Source of the DNA: Photobacterium sanguinicancri
Lineage (GTDB): Bacteria; Pseudomonadota; Gammaproteobacteria; Enterobacterales; Vibrionaceae
DNA length: 64,000 nucleotides
NCBI RefSeq assembly: GCF_002265265.1
Contig: NZ_NOIF01000001.1
Location: forward strand, 1 to 64,000
Direction: 5' to 3'
Part shown: positions 43,095-54,600 of the stretch, piece after piece
Layout of the letters: each line of letters starts with the position of its first letter
How positions within the stretch are numbered: position 1 is the first letter of the stretch
The notes under the pieces: model-generated
What the model saw: the letters and a program-made list of their open reading frames with translations, nothing else
The model's database searches: none
Told to the model about the DNA's origin: nothing
Made by a program: the position numbers and the translations under genes

Positions 43095-43919
43095 TTAAGG
43101 CACTGATAACCAGACGGGTTGCTGATGCTGCTTAAGGTAGCCGAGCATTACTGCAATCATCGCTGGGTATTGCTGGTTGAGATAGAAATGATCACCTGGA
43201 TAGCGTACAAAGCCCATATCCCGAGCAGTGATCTGAGACCAGGTTCTGGCATCGTCTTCGCTGAGTTCACGATCCTGCTCACCAACCATTATGGTGACCG
43301 GGGGATGGATATGATGTATCTCTAGCGATGTGGCGCCATAGGTTTCGATTAACCGGTAATCTCCCCTAAGGCTTGGCAGGATGAGCTCGGTCAGCTCTGG
43401 CATTTGTGTGAGGTAGACCAAATCGGCATTCAGGCGAATAATTTCCTCTAGCAAGGCTTGATCTGAAGCACGGTGTAGCGAAGTAACATTGATGTGTCCC
43501 GGCCCTTCGCTGGCAGATAGAACAAGGTGGCAGGGCAGGCGCTGGTTATTGTTTTGTAAGCTGGCACATAGTTCGTAGGCTACTGCAGCTCCCATGCTGT
43601 GGCCAAACAAAATGTAGGGCATTTTCAGCAGGTGTGGCTGGGCACACAGGCTTTTGCTGAGGGCATCGATCAAGGACGGCATATCTTGCAGACATGTTTC
43701 GTTCACCCGCTCTTCTCGGCCGGGATATTGAATGGCGATCAGTTCTGTATCTGCAGGTATTGCTTCGGCCCACTTGCGAAATTGGCTGGCAGCCCCACCA
43801 GCATGGGGCAGGCAGAAAATTCGCTGACGAACCTGCGGACCGGTTTTGATGGTCTTGAACCATTTGGCATGCAGGGCATTGACTGGGGGGCTCGATTGCA
43901 TTTGCATGGAATGTAACAT
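43095..43919 (-). CDS. Type II thioesterase of the siderophore pathway
   Basis: The 274-residue alpha/beta hydrolase has the type II thioesterase features RIFCLPHAGGAASQFRKW, the nucleophile elbow GHSMGA (Ser108) and a late catalytic His in YPGDHFYL. Such stand-alone enzymes (YbtT, GrsT-like) clear misloaded or stalled acyl groups from carrier domains. Because the NRPS line ends in a reductase domain and not a thioesterase, this enzyme is probably for editing, not product release. It is the last gene of the biosynthesis operon, two bases after the second NRPS gene. Confidence 0.9.
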   Translation of the reverse strand: MLHSMQMQSSPPVNALHAKWFKTIKTGPQVRQRIFCLPHAGGAASQFRKWAEAIPADTELIAIQYPGREERVNETCLQDMPSLIDALSKSLCAQPHLLKMPYILFGHSMGAAVAYELCASLQNNNQRLPCHLVLSASEGPGHINVTSLHRASDQALLEEIIRLNADLVYLTQMPELTELILPSLRGDYRLIETYGATSLEIHHIHPPVTIMVGEQDRELSEDDARTWSQITARDMGFVRYPGDHFYLNQQYPAMIAVMLGYLKQHQQPVWLSVP

Positions 43920-43921
43920 GG

Positions 43922-46900
43922 TTATACCTCGGTCTTAGGGGTTACTGTTGACTGTTTAGCGGCCTGACGAATGGCTTTGCTAAAGTGGTCTACTATGGGG
44001 GTAAAGTAGTCAGGAGTGACTTCAAATGGAACTTCTCCGATAGCGGCCAGGGCGGCTTCCAGGTTGTCGATGCGGTATTGGTGATGGCCACCCTGATCCA
44101 TGCCGTGCTTGAAATAACGGTTGATAAAGCCCCGGCCAAAGCTGTCGGCCAGTTTCTGGTTCCACTGTTTAAACCCTAGTTTTTCGAATTGGCTACCAAG
44201 GCTATTTAGCCATTGATAGATTTGATCGCCGGTATGGCTGTAACGTGAGACCACATGGTAGTTCTTGCCTTCGCTGGTAATCTCCGGCTTGCTCAGTTGT
44301 GCAATATAGCGTGCAACCACATTTACCGGTGTAGTGCTGATCAGGATTTGCGAGTCCGGATAGGCATTGATGCTCAGACAGGTCCGGAAGAACTTTACAA
44401 AGGCATCGTCATTGATAAATGGTGCAGCTTGGGTGTTGTCCCAGGTAATGGCCCCAGAACGGAAGATGTTGACAGGGATCTGGCGTTGGCGAGCCATGTA
44501 GAACAGCTGCTCGGCCATATATTTCGTGTGCTCGTAGGTCAGCTCAGGTTTGTGCCAAGGTTCAAACGAGTTGGTGTCTTCCGGCACAGGCGGCTCATCT
44601 TTGTGGTACGGTAAACGGTAATGCACCCCAATTGTTGACATGTAATGGATAGGCTTGATCTTGTGGGTTGACGCTAGCTCAATTACATTAGCCGAACCTT
44701 TGACGTTGATTGGGTATAGCGAAGATAAGGGGGCAATCAGGCTGATCAGGGCTGCGATATGCAGTACTTTATCAATATTCTGTGTCAGCCATTGGTAGCG
44801 CTTAGGTGCAATACCGAACTGGTCAGTAGTCAGGTCGCCGGGAATAATCTTGATCCGAGTACGATCAAGTTGGAGTGATAAGCCTTTTTCATCGGCCAGT
44901 TGCTGAAGGCGGAAATAGCCGTTTTCTTCATCGCGGCAGCGGATTAGGCAGTATAAGGTGTCATTGGTCTGCTCAAGAACCGACTTGAGGATATAGATGC
45001 CCAGATATCCGGTTGCACCGGTCATAAAGACCTTGGCTGGAGCGCTCTCGGTGTGTTGTGGCAGATAAGGGGTGGCGTGATCGCGGTGTCTGGTTACTTG
45101 TTTAAACAACGCATCAGTGTCGATGGCTTGCCTGAAGCGCTCTTCTTCATCTTCACCTTTCTGCAGGGCCTCCACCATATCTTTAAACATCGGGTTGTTA
45201 AAGATGAGATCGATATTGACCGCAAAGCGTTCCTCCGTCAGGCGGTTAAGTAGGCTTACAGCTGACAGGCTGGATCCTCCAATCATGAAGAAGTCATCAT
45301 TTCGCGATAATCTTTCAATATCGGTCAGTTCACACCAGATTTCGGCTAGTTTCTGCTCTATCCAGTTGTCTTTAGGCGGTTCAAAAGCTGTGTTATCGAT
45401 GATTTGACTGGCAAACATTTTCTTGAGAGTCTTGCGATCAACTTTGTTGTTGGCGGTGAGCGGAATGGCTTCCATTACTTTGCAGGTAGAGGGGATCATG
45501 TAAACCGGTAGCACCTGTTGTAGATCCGATTGGATGATATGTGTCAGCTCGTTATCGGAACCAGCCTGCGTTACGGTGCAATCTGCAGAGGCACTGTTAT
45601 CAGCCAGTACCAGAGCGGTTACCAGTTCTACAGGGTTGGTTCGGGTCAATGCGACCGCTTGCTTGATATATGGTAATTCGTTAAGTGCTGCTTCAACTTC
45701 ACCTAGTTCAATACGGTGGCCGCGGATTTTTACTTGATTATCTTCGCGGCCAAGGATTTCGATCACCCCATCCGGACGGTAACGACAGATATCCCCGGTA
45801 CGGTACAGGCGTTCACCTGTGCGGGGGTGGGTGATAAAGCGCTGTGCGGTGCGGGCGGGGTCATTGGCAAAACCTAAAGCCACGCCCGGCCCGCCCACGA
45901 GCATTTCGCCTGGTGTCCAGTCTGGACAATCCTCGAAACGGCTATTTTGGATATATAGATTGTGATTTCGCAGTGGTGTGCCGTAAGGAATATTGGTGGC
46001 ATGAGGGGGGACCTCCTTGATCGGATTATAGATACAAGTCACGGAGATTTCGGTTGGCCCGCCCAAGCTGTTGAGTGATAGTTCCGGTAGGTGCTGGTGG
46101 ATCACTGACGGTAATGTTACTGGGATCCAGTCGCCGGAGATAAAGGCAATACGCAGGCTACTCAAGTCGCATTCGGTATGGTTCTCGTGCCAGGCCATCA
46201 GCATCTGCATATGGGCCGGAACTGAATTCCACACCGTTACGTTATGCTGCTCGATTGCGGTTGCCCAACTTCCCGGATCGGTACGCCATTGGCTATCCGG
46301 AAGTACTAGGGTTGCCCCCGCAGTAAAGGTGCAGAAGATATCTAGTACTGATAAGTCAAAACTGTAATTGACTAGCGCTAGGGTTCGATCCTCTGCGCTG
46401 AAGGCAAATTGGTCATTGAACCCTGCAATGGTGTTGGCTACCCCTTGATGGCTCAGCATGACCCCTTTGGGTTTTCCTGTGGTGCCTGAGGTATACAGTA
46501 TGTATGCAAGTTGATTGGTTGTGTCGGCTTCCATCCCCTTGATAATCATTGCATGCATGGCCGTGTTTACCTGCTGAGTATCGGGTAACGTGGTTGAATC
46601 GGTTAGCTCTGGATCCATGGCTAGGGCTTCGACCCCTTGGGGCCACGGGTGCTGGTGCTGTTCGGTTGAACAGATCACCCATTTTGCACCGGAATCCTCA
46701 AGAATCGAACGGCAGCGTTGAGCTGGCTGGGTGATATCGATCGGTACATAGGCTCCCTTTGCCAGCAGAACCCCCATAACTGCGGCAATTTGCAATGGAC
46801 TCTTGTCTAGGAACAGTGCTACCGGTTCGCCCGGCTGGCAGTCGACAGCATGAAGTTTATTTGCGATAGCCAGTGCCCATCGAGCCAGTTCCCGGTAACT

Positions 46901-48607
46901 CCATGACTGGTTGCCGCAGAGCAGGGCTGTTTGTGTCGGGGCAGACAGAACTTGTTGGCAAAACGCCTGGTGGAGGTAGCCTTGTGGCAGAGGGGTATTT
47001 TTTTCATTGTTGAGACTATCGCGCTGCGCCAAGGTTTGTGCTGGCAGAGTGACCACATCTGTTTGTTGCCAGTATTCCGGTTGGCTTGACAGGTTTTCTA
47101 GTAGCGTGCGGAAAGAGGCAAAAGCCTGTTCGATGACCTGCGGCATAAAAACACCCAGACGGATATCCCAGTCAATATGCAGCTCGCCGTTGCGCTCGGT
47201 AGCCTGGCAATCCAGCCAGACCTGCGGTGTCTGGGTTATACCGTAATTGAGCTTAGCGTGGTGCATAAAGGCATTTTCCGGCAGCGTGTTTCCGGTGACC
47301 CCGATGGTACTGGTAAAGACAACCGGGATAAGCACGTTGCCCTGTTTCTGACGGGTCATTTCACGCAATACTTCAATGCCGGTGAAATCACTGTGCGCCA
47401 TATCTTGCCAAAGTTGTTGTTGCAGGGCCTGAGTGCGGTCGATAAATCGTTCACCTCGATCATCGTTAACTTCCAGTACATTTACAGCAATGAAGTCGCC
47501 GACTACACGCGGAATGTCCGGATGATCGCTGAGTCGGTTGAGCAAGGTTAGGTTGATACAAAAATCGGCATTGCGCGACCAGCGGCGCAGCACCTCAGCA
47601 AAGGCGTTGAGCACTACGCTGGATGGGGTGATTTTATGTTCGGTTGCCTGCTGACAGAAATGATCCCATTGTGATGTGTCTAGCGACAAGCTCAGGCGCT
47701 GGAAAGTCGGATCACCTGGGGTGGTGGGCGGCGCGGAAGGCAATGTTGCTGTGATCGGAAGCTCCGGAGCCCCCGGTATCGTGGTGATGCGATTTATCCA
47801 ATAGTCTTTATGCTTCTGGTAACGCGCTTGTTCGTCGCCGCTCTTATTGGCGTTCCGGTGCAGTTTGGCCTGGAGGATGTCTCGGAAGGTAACTGCTAGC
47901 GGCGGGTAATCTTTGTTCGGATGATCGTAAAGATCTCCAAGCTCAGCCAGCAGGATTTGGATACTGGCAAAGTCAGCAATCAACAGATCTGTTGAATGGT
48001 GCAATATTGCCTTGTCATTGTGCAGGGTCAAGCGCAGCTCGTACAGCGGCCAGCATTCAGAGTCGTAACAACGAAAGGCCATTTCGTCACGTGAGCGCTT
48101 AACGGCCAGATCGAAGTTCTCCCGGCTTTGTCCGGCAAGATCCTTGATGGCTACCGGCGGTAGGGTTACATTTTTCAATACCCGTTGTTGACCATCGGTA
48201 CTGATGACTGCACGCAACATGTCATGGCGCCGGATCAGCTTGTGCCAGGCGGCTTCTAGTCGAGCATGATCCAGTCGTGGCAGTTCCAGTTCGATATAGC
48301 TGTGGCAGCCAACGCCACCCAGCTCATAGTTACTGCGACGACCGACGATATAGGCTACCTGAAGATCGGTTAACGGGAATGGTTCATAGCGGTTTTCCGG
48401 ATCTGCCGGGATACGCGTTTGATCTTTGGAGGCTGACAGGTGGTCGATAAAGGCCTGCTTTCTGGCCCCGATGGCTTGGCGCATGTCGTCGGTCAGGGCG
48501 CCAACCGGCGCCTTGAAACGAAGCTGTTGCGCGTCAACCCAAAGGTAAATTCCTTTTGCCTGCAGATCGGTAATCATCGTGCTGACGTTCATTGTCATGT
48601 AACTCAT
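43922..48607 (-). CDS. NRPS 2: docking-Cy-A-PCP-reductase (terminal module)
   Basis: The frame is open to 48670, but the ATG at 48607 is the likely start: it overlaps the stop of NRPS 1 as ATGA and has AGGAAGG upstream, giving 1561 residues. The N-terminus (about 5-55, ITDLQAKGIYLWVDAQQLRF) is a TubC-type docking domain. A cyclization domain follows (Asp207, Asp212, Ser215), then an adenylation domain (YTSGTTGKPKG, YRTGDICRY), a carrier domain (FMIGGSSL, Ser1113) and a thioester-reductase domain (TGATGYLG, YEHTKY). Release would be reductive, giving an aldehyde or alcohol. The adenylation pocket reads by eye D-L-L-N-F-S-L-V-T-K, unlike the Cys code of the NRPS 1 modules, so the last residue is uncertain. 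Confidence 0.92.
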   Translation of the reverse strand: MSYMTMNVSTMITDLQAKGIYLWVDAQQLRFKAPVGALTDDMRQAIGARKQAFIDHLSASKDQTRIPADPENRYEPFPLTDLQVAYIVGRRSNYELGGVGCHSYIELELPRLDHARLEAAWHKLIRRHDMLRAVISTDGQQRVLKNVTLPPVAIKDLAGQSRENFDLAVKRSRDEMAFRCYDSECWPLYELRLTLHNDKAILHHSTDLLIADFASIQILLAELGDLYDHPNKDYPPLAVTFRDILQAKLHRNANKSGDEQARYQKHKDYWINRITTIPGAPELPITATLPSAPPTTPGDPTFQRLSLSLDTSQWDHFCQQATEHKITPSSVVLNAFAEVLRRWSRNADFCINLTLLNRLSDHPDIPRVVGDFIAVNVLEVNDDRGERFIDRTQALQQQLWQDMAHSDFTGIEVLREMTRQKQGNVLIPVVFTSTIGVTGNTLPENAFMHHAKLNYGITQTPQVWLDCQATERNGELHIDWDIRLGVFMPQVIEQAFASFRTLLENLSSQPEYWQQTDVVTLPAQTLAQRDSLNNEKNTPLPQGYLHQAFCQQVLSAPTQTALLCGNQSWSYRELARWALAIANKLHAVDCQPGEPVALFLDKSPLQIAAVMGVLLAKGAYVPIDITQPAQRCRSILEDSGAKWVICSTEQHQHPWPQGVEALAMDPELTDSTTLPDTQQVNTAMHAMIIKGMEADTTNQLAYILYTSGTTGKPKGVMLSHQGVANTIAGFNDQFAFSAEDRTLALVNYSFDLSVLDIFCTFTAGATLVLPDSQWRTDPGSWATAIEQHNVTVWNSVPAHMQMLMAWHENHTECDLSSLRIAFISGDWIPVTLPSVIHQHLPELSLNSLGGPTEISVTCIYNPIKEVPPHATNIPYGTPLRNHNLYIQNSRFEDCPDWTPGEMLVGGPGVALGFANDPARTAQRFITHPRTGERLYRTGDICRYRPDGVIEILGREDNQVKIRGHRIELGEVEAALNELPYIKQAVALTRTNPVELVTALVLADNSASADCTVTQAGSDNELTHIIQSDLQQVLPVYMIPSTCKVMEAIPLTANNKVDRKTLKKMFASQIIDNTAFEPPKDNWIEQKLAEIWCELTDIERLSRNDDFFMIGGSSLSAVSLLNRLTEERFAVNIDLIFNNPMFKDMVEALQKGEDEEERFRQAIDTDALFKQVTRHRDHATPYLPQHTESAPAKVFMTGATGYLGIYILKSVLEQTNDTLYCLIRCRDEENGYFRLQQLADEKGLSLQLDRTRIKIIPGDLTTDQFGIAPKRYQWLTQNIDKVLHIAALISLIAPLSSLYPINVKGSANVIELASTHKIKPIHYMSTIGVHYRLPYHKDEPPVPEDTNSFEPWHKPELTYEHTKYMAEQLFYMARQRQIPVNIFRSGAITWDNTQAAPFINDDAFVKFFRTCLSINAYPDSQILISTTPVNVVARYIAQLSKPEITSEGKNYHVVSRYSHTGDQIYQWLNSLGSQFEKLGFKQWNQKLADSFGRGFINRYFKHGMDQGGHHQYRIDNLEAALAAIGEVPFEVTPDYFTPIVDHFSKAIRQAAKQSTVTPKTEV

Positions 48608-51600
48608 AGTGAGCCTTCCTCGAAAATATTTTCTGATGTCTGTGTGTGTTCGGATGACAGTGCTAACCATTGCTCGCGGATCTGCTGGCCTAATGCGGCA
48701 ATATTGGGTGCGGTGAACAGGGTAACCAATGAGATGCTGTCCGGGCTGACACGTTGTTGCTGAAGTTGCTGGACAATCTGAGTTGCACTAAGGCTATCCC
48801 CGCCAATTGTAAAGAAATCATCGTGACGGGAAATATGCTCAAGACGAAGCACCTCACACCAGATTGCGGCAATGTCCTGCTCTAGCCCGTCGGCGGGTGG
48901 CTCAAAGCCAGCCTGCGGGATGTGTTCGACAAGCATTTGTGTTATCTGCTTGCGATCTATCTTGCCGTTGCTACTTAATGGGATATCCGTTACAGCGACC
49001 AAGTTGCTCGGTACCATGTAGTCGGGTAGGAGCTGATGCAGTTCAGCCAGGATGGCGTTTGTGTCTATCATCACCCCCTGTGCCATGACTATGGCTGCGG
49101 CTAGAGTGGCCGGTTGATTAGTTGGGCGGAGGGCGACAGCGACAGCTTTAATGACTGAAGGAAGTGTCATAAGGGCAGTTTCTATCTCACCAAGCTCAAT
49201 GCGGTGGCCTCTGACTTTAACCTGATGATCTAATCGGCCTAGGAATTCGAGGGTGCCATCTGGCCAGTAGCGACCCAGATCCCCGGTTCGGTACCAGCGT
49301 AGCGGTGTTGTGCCGTCACCGTATGTCTCGGTGCTTGCCATAACAAAGTGCGCCTCGGTTAGGGCTTGATCACCGCAGTACCCTCGGGCGACTCCGGCTC
49401 CACCAATCCACAGTTCACCGGCCACCCAGTCAGGGCAGTCCCGGCCATGGGCATCAACGACCCGATAGCATTGGTTGGTCAGCGGATAGCCGTAAGGTAC
49501 GGAATGCCAGTCGGCAGGAAGTAGGTGGCCCGGTTTGAACTGATCGAAAGTGTTTGACCAGATAGCTGCTTCTGTTGCTCCGCCCATGGCGCTCAGCCTG
49601 ACCTCTGGGCCGCTGAGGGCAAATAGGCGGCCGGGCAGATCTAGCCCGATCCAGTCACCGGAGAGCATCACTTGTTCAAACGGTAATGCAGGGTGCTGGC
49701 TGTCACGGGGAGAGTGTTCGGCCACTACCATCAGCATATCGATCAGCACTGGTACGGTATTCCACACTGTAATGTTATGGCGTTCAACCAATTTCAGCCA
49801 GGTGGCAGCATCACGGCGTTGCGTTTCGTTAATCAGTACCATGGCACCGCCGGTGCTAAGCAGGCCGAAGATGTCATACACAGACAGGTCGAAGTCGAGA
49901 GCAGATACCGCCAGTACTCGGCTGTCAGCATGGACACCATAACGGGTATTGATATCGTCAATAGTATTGGCTGTTGCCTGGTGGGCCATTTCGACACCTT
50001 TAGGCTCACCTGTGGAGCCTGAAGTGAAGATGATGTAGGCACTTTGTGCCGGGGAGACTGTGACCGGCTCAGCTAATGACTCTGCCAGCAGTGCGGTGTC
50101 AATGGAGATAGCGTAGATTTCACCGGTAGGGATTAGGTGATTGTGCCCTGCATCGGTCAGTACTCTTCGTATTCCTGCTCGTTGGTGGATTTTTGCTTGG
50201 CGTACCGCTGGCTGGTGGATTCCAATCGGGACATAACATCCACCGGCGGCAAGAATCCCGAACACCGCAGAAATTTGGTGGCAGCCTTTAGGCAAGGTGA
50301 TCCCTACCGGTTCACCGTCTTGCAGTCCATCGCGTCTTAGCGCACTGGCGATACGCAAGGCTTGGTTAGCCAGTTCGCCATAGGTCAGCTGTTTGTCATT
50401 TTCAATCAGTGCAATACGTTGAGGGTGGCGGCGAGCAATGTCAAACATGTCATGGTGTAGCAACCGTGGAGAAAGTGCCTCGGGGGTCGGGGCGTTAACC
50501 TGCTGTCGAACTTGCTGTTGGGTATCGGGTAACAGTGAGGCAAAAGGTGACTGCCATTGGGTAGTCATTTGGCTGACTACCTTGATGAACTGATTGAACA
50601 TGTCATCCAACATTCCGGTCGGAAATAGTTCATCAACACTGTCCCAGGAGATCAGCAACTCCCCTTGCGATTCATACATCTGGTGATCAAGCCATACTTG
50701 CGGGGTCTCAGACAGACCGCCACCTGTCAGTTGCGGGAAATGAACCATGGCGTCGTCGCCCAGCAGATTGTCCGAGATCCCTAAGGTGCTGGTAAAGACA
50801 ACAGGTAGTGCTGCTGCAGTCATATCCATGGTCTTCGCCCGCTCGCGCTGGACCCAGATTGATGACAGTTCACGGTGTTCAAGGGCGTCGGCAACCTCCT
50901 GCTGGAGCTGGCGCGCCACATCGAGCTGGGTCATCGAGCTGCTAGGTGTGTAGCAGACCGGAGCCAGTGAGGTAAAGTCCCCAACAACCTTGTTGATGTC
51001 CGCATGAACTGGCTTGCGGTCGAACAGAGTCAGGTTGACGGTAAGTGCCGCTCCGCCGCTCCATTGGCTCAGTACATCGGCATAGGCGGCTAGGATCAAT
51101 ACCGATGGTGTGATCCCTTGTTGCTGGGCTGATTGGCGCAATAGCTGCCACTGCTGGGTATTAAGCTTGGCTTCCCGACGGCAGAACAGTGGTTTGTTTA
51201 AGGTACGTGGATCTTTGGCCAGCGGTAATGCCGGGGTTAGTGGTAAGCTGTTAAGTTTGTTCTTCCAGTAGGCTTGGGCCTTTTCCAGCGCTGCTGGTTG
51301 AGGCTGGATTTGGTTGATGTAATCGCGGAACGAAATGGCTATTTCAGGCAATGGGGCCCGTGGGTCATGGTAGCGGATTGCCAGTTCTTTGAGTAGCAAC
51401 TTGATGCTGAAACCATCAAGGGTTTGGTAATTAAATATCAGACCGAGGCGGTTACGCTGTTTGCCATAGCGGACAATACGGATAGCAAACAGAGTCTGTT
51501 CTGCAGCTTGGGTTACGTTTTGCCACCACTGGTTAATTTGCGCCTTGGCTTCTGACTGGCTCGCGTAACACTCGGGGGCGAGCTCAATGCGGTATGGCGT

Positions 51601-54600
51601 AACCTGCGGTTGGACAGTTTGGTTCTGGCCGTGTTCATCGACAACTACGCGAAGCATATCATGGCGTTCAACCAGTCCGTTCCAGGCCTGCTCAAGGCGG
51701 GCAATATCCACCATATCACCATCGAGCTCGACTAGGTAGTGGGTGCCGCAGTTAAGCGGCAGGCCTGGTGACTGCCCCATCCAGTAGGCCTGCTGAACCT
51801 CAGTTAACGGGAATGGCTCAAAGCGGTTATCAGGCTCGGCTATTAGGGTTGGCAAGGCTTCATTGGTGTCACTTAGTCTGAGCTCTGCAGCAAACTCGGC
51901 CAATATCGGCTTGGCAAACAACAAGCGAAGTGGTTGCTCGGTATCCAACCCGGCTTGACGTAATGCGGCGACAGCCTGTGTGGCGAGGAGGCTGTCCCCA
52001 CCCAGAGTGAAAAAGTGGCTTTCACGACCGATGCTCTCGATTTGGAGGAGCTGTTGCCAGATAGCTGCTACTGTCTGCTCCGTGGTTGTTTGTAAGGGAG
52101 TCAGTACCGTGCTTTGTTCGGCCAGATGTTTTGTCAGTACGTCCGTGATCTGTTTGCGGTCGACTTTGCCGTTGTGACTTAACGGAATCTCATCAACAGC
52201 AATGAGCAAAGTTGGGATCATGTAATCGGGAACCCGTTGCTGCAGGCCTGTTTTGATTTCTTGTTCATTGAGGCATAGATCCTGCTCGGCGACGACGGCA
52301 GCGGCCAGCACAGCAGGCTGCCCGGCTGGGCGTAAGGTGATAGCCACGGCTCGGCTTATGGCTGGCTGGTTGAGCAGGGCAGTTTCCACCTCACCCAATT
52401 CAATCCGGTGACCGCGGATTTTTACCTGATGGTCCAGGCGGCCGAGGAACTCCAGATTACCATCTGGCCAGTAACGTCCCATATCCCCCGTGCGGTACCA
52501 GCGCTGCTTGCCTGTTGTCCCCGAATGGGTAGTGCAGTCAGTTTGGACAAAGCGTTGAGCTGATAACACGGGATCTCCTCGGTAACCTTCTGCTAGACCG
52601 ATTCCACCGATCCATAGTTCACCCGGTACCCAGTCTGGGCAGTCTTGTCCTTGACTGTCGACAACCCGGTAGCGCTGATTTGCCAGCGGTTTACCGTAAG
52701 GAATCGAGGTCCATTGAGTTGGTAAATCCTGTTCTGGCGAGAATTGGTCAAAAGTATTGGACCAGATCGCAGCCTCCGTAGCCCCGCCCATTGCGGCCAG
52801 CTTGACATCTGGTGCATTGAGGGCAAATAAGCGGCTAGGGATGTCCAGTCCGATCCAGTCACCGGATAACAACACCTGTTCAAAAGGAAGCATTTGTTTG
52901 TGATCTTGGATGGCTTTGCTCTGGGCTTCGATCAGCAGCATATCGAGCAGTACAGGAACAGTATTCCATACCGTTACCTGGTGGCGTTGGATCAGTGCTA
53001 GCCATATTTCGGCATCGCGGCGCTGGTATTCGTCTATTAGCACTATGGCGCCGCCACAACTGAGCAGCCCGAAAATGTCATAGACTGACAGGTCAAAATC
53101 AAGGGCTGAAATAGCCAAACCACGGCTGTCAGCATGAACTTCGTAGCGGGTATTAATATCATCAATGGTATTGGCGGCCGCCTGGTGAGCCATTTCCACG
53201 CCTTTGGGTTCACCCGTTGAGCCAGAGGTGAAGATAATATAAGCGCTTTGCTCCGGTGAGACTGCAACCGGTTCGGAGAGGGGATCCAGATTGTTGGAAT
53301 GGTGGAGATTCAGGCAGGTGACCCCCTCTGCGGCAAAGCTTGAGTGAAGGTTGTGGTCGGTCAATACTATGCGGATTTCGGCAGTTCGATGAATGCGTGA
53401 CTGGCGAGCTTCTGGCTGGTGGATGCCGATGGGAACGTAACAACCGCCAGCCGCAAGAACGCCAAAGACGGCGGCAATTTGCGCAGGACCTTTAGGTAGG
53501 GTAATAGCTACTGGTTCATTGGCTTTCAAACCATGTTGTTGCAAGAGCGCGGCAATTTGCAGAGCTTGGGTAGCTAGCTTGCCATAACTGATCGTCTGTT
53601 CACCGGCTATTAGTGCGATACGCTCTGGTGTTGCCCGGGCAATGTCAAACATTGATTGATGCAATAGGCGAGGTGGGATTGTCTGTTGGGTGTCATTGGC
53701 ATCACTGCGTGCAGTCAGCTGTGCCTGTGGCAATGGTAAGGCCAGAGGTTGTTGCCAGTCTTGTGTTATTAATTGATCGAGCAAGTCCTGATAGGCATCG
53801 AACATGTCATCGATCATACCTACCGGGAACAGGCCTTCGACGGTGTCCCAAGATAAGGTCAGTTCGCCGTTGTACTCATACAACTGATGGTCAAGCCATA
53901 CCTGGGGAGTTTCGGATAGTCCACCAGCAGCAAATTCAGGGAAACCAGTAGGTACTTGCTCGAACAGGCCGTTGCCCAATCCTAAAGTGCTGGTAAATAC
54001 GATGGGGAGTGATGCGGCAGTCATGCTCACTTCACGCGTCCTCTCACGTTGGATCCAGATCGATGAAATGGCTTTGTGTTCAAGAGCCTGAGCGATTTCT
54101 AGCTGGGTTGCCTGGGCCTGTTCCAGCAGGCTGTGGCCTCGTTCCTGATAGAAACCTATCGGAGCCAATGAGGTGAAGTCACCCAGTACTTGGTTGATAT
54201 CCGGATGGACGTCTTTACGATCAAACAAAGTCAGATTGAGGGTGTGATCACGGCCACTGTTCCAGGCTCGGATGATCTGGCTATAGGCAACTAGCAGCAT
54301 TACGGAAGGGGTGATCTGGTGACTGCGTGCCTTGTCTTTGAGTAATTGCCACTTGCTACGGCTCAAGCGGGCATGGCGGCGTCTGACCGTCATATCGGTC
54401 AGTGTATCTGGTTCGTGTGCCAATGGTAGCGAGGCCGCCATTGGCAGGCTTTGTAATTTTTCTGTCCAGTATTTTTCAGCTCTAGCAAGCTCGTCACTGT
54501 GCGGTACGATCTGGTTGACGTAATCGCGGAACGAGAGATCAGGGGCTGGCGGAAGTTGATTCGGCGTGCTGTAGGCCGTGGCCAGTTGTTCAAGCACCAG

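Noticed and set aside
48608-48670. Longer NRPS 2 start at 48670
   Set aside because: The extra 21 codons lie inside the end of NRPS 1, whereas the ATG at 48607 has a ribosome site and the ATGA overlap seen at other gene joins here.
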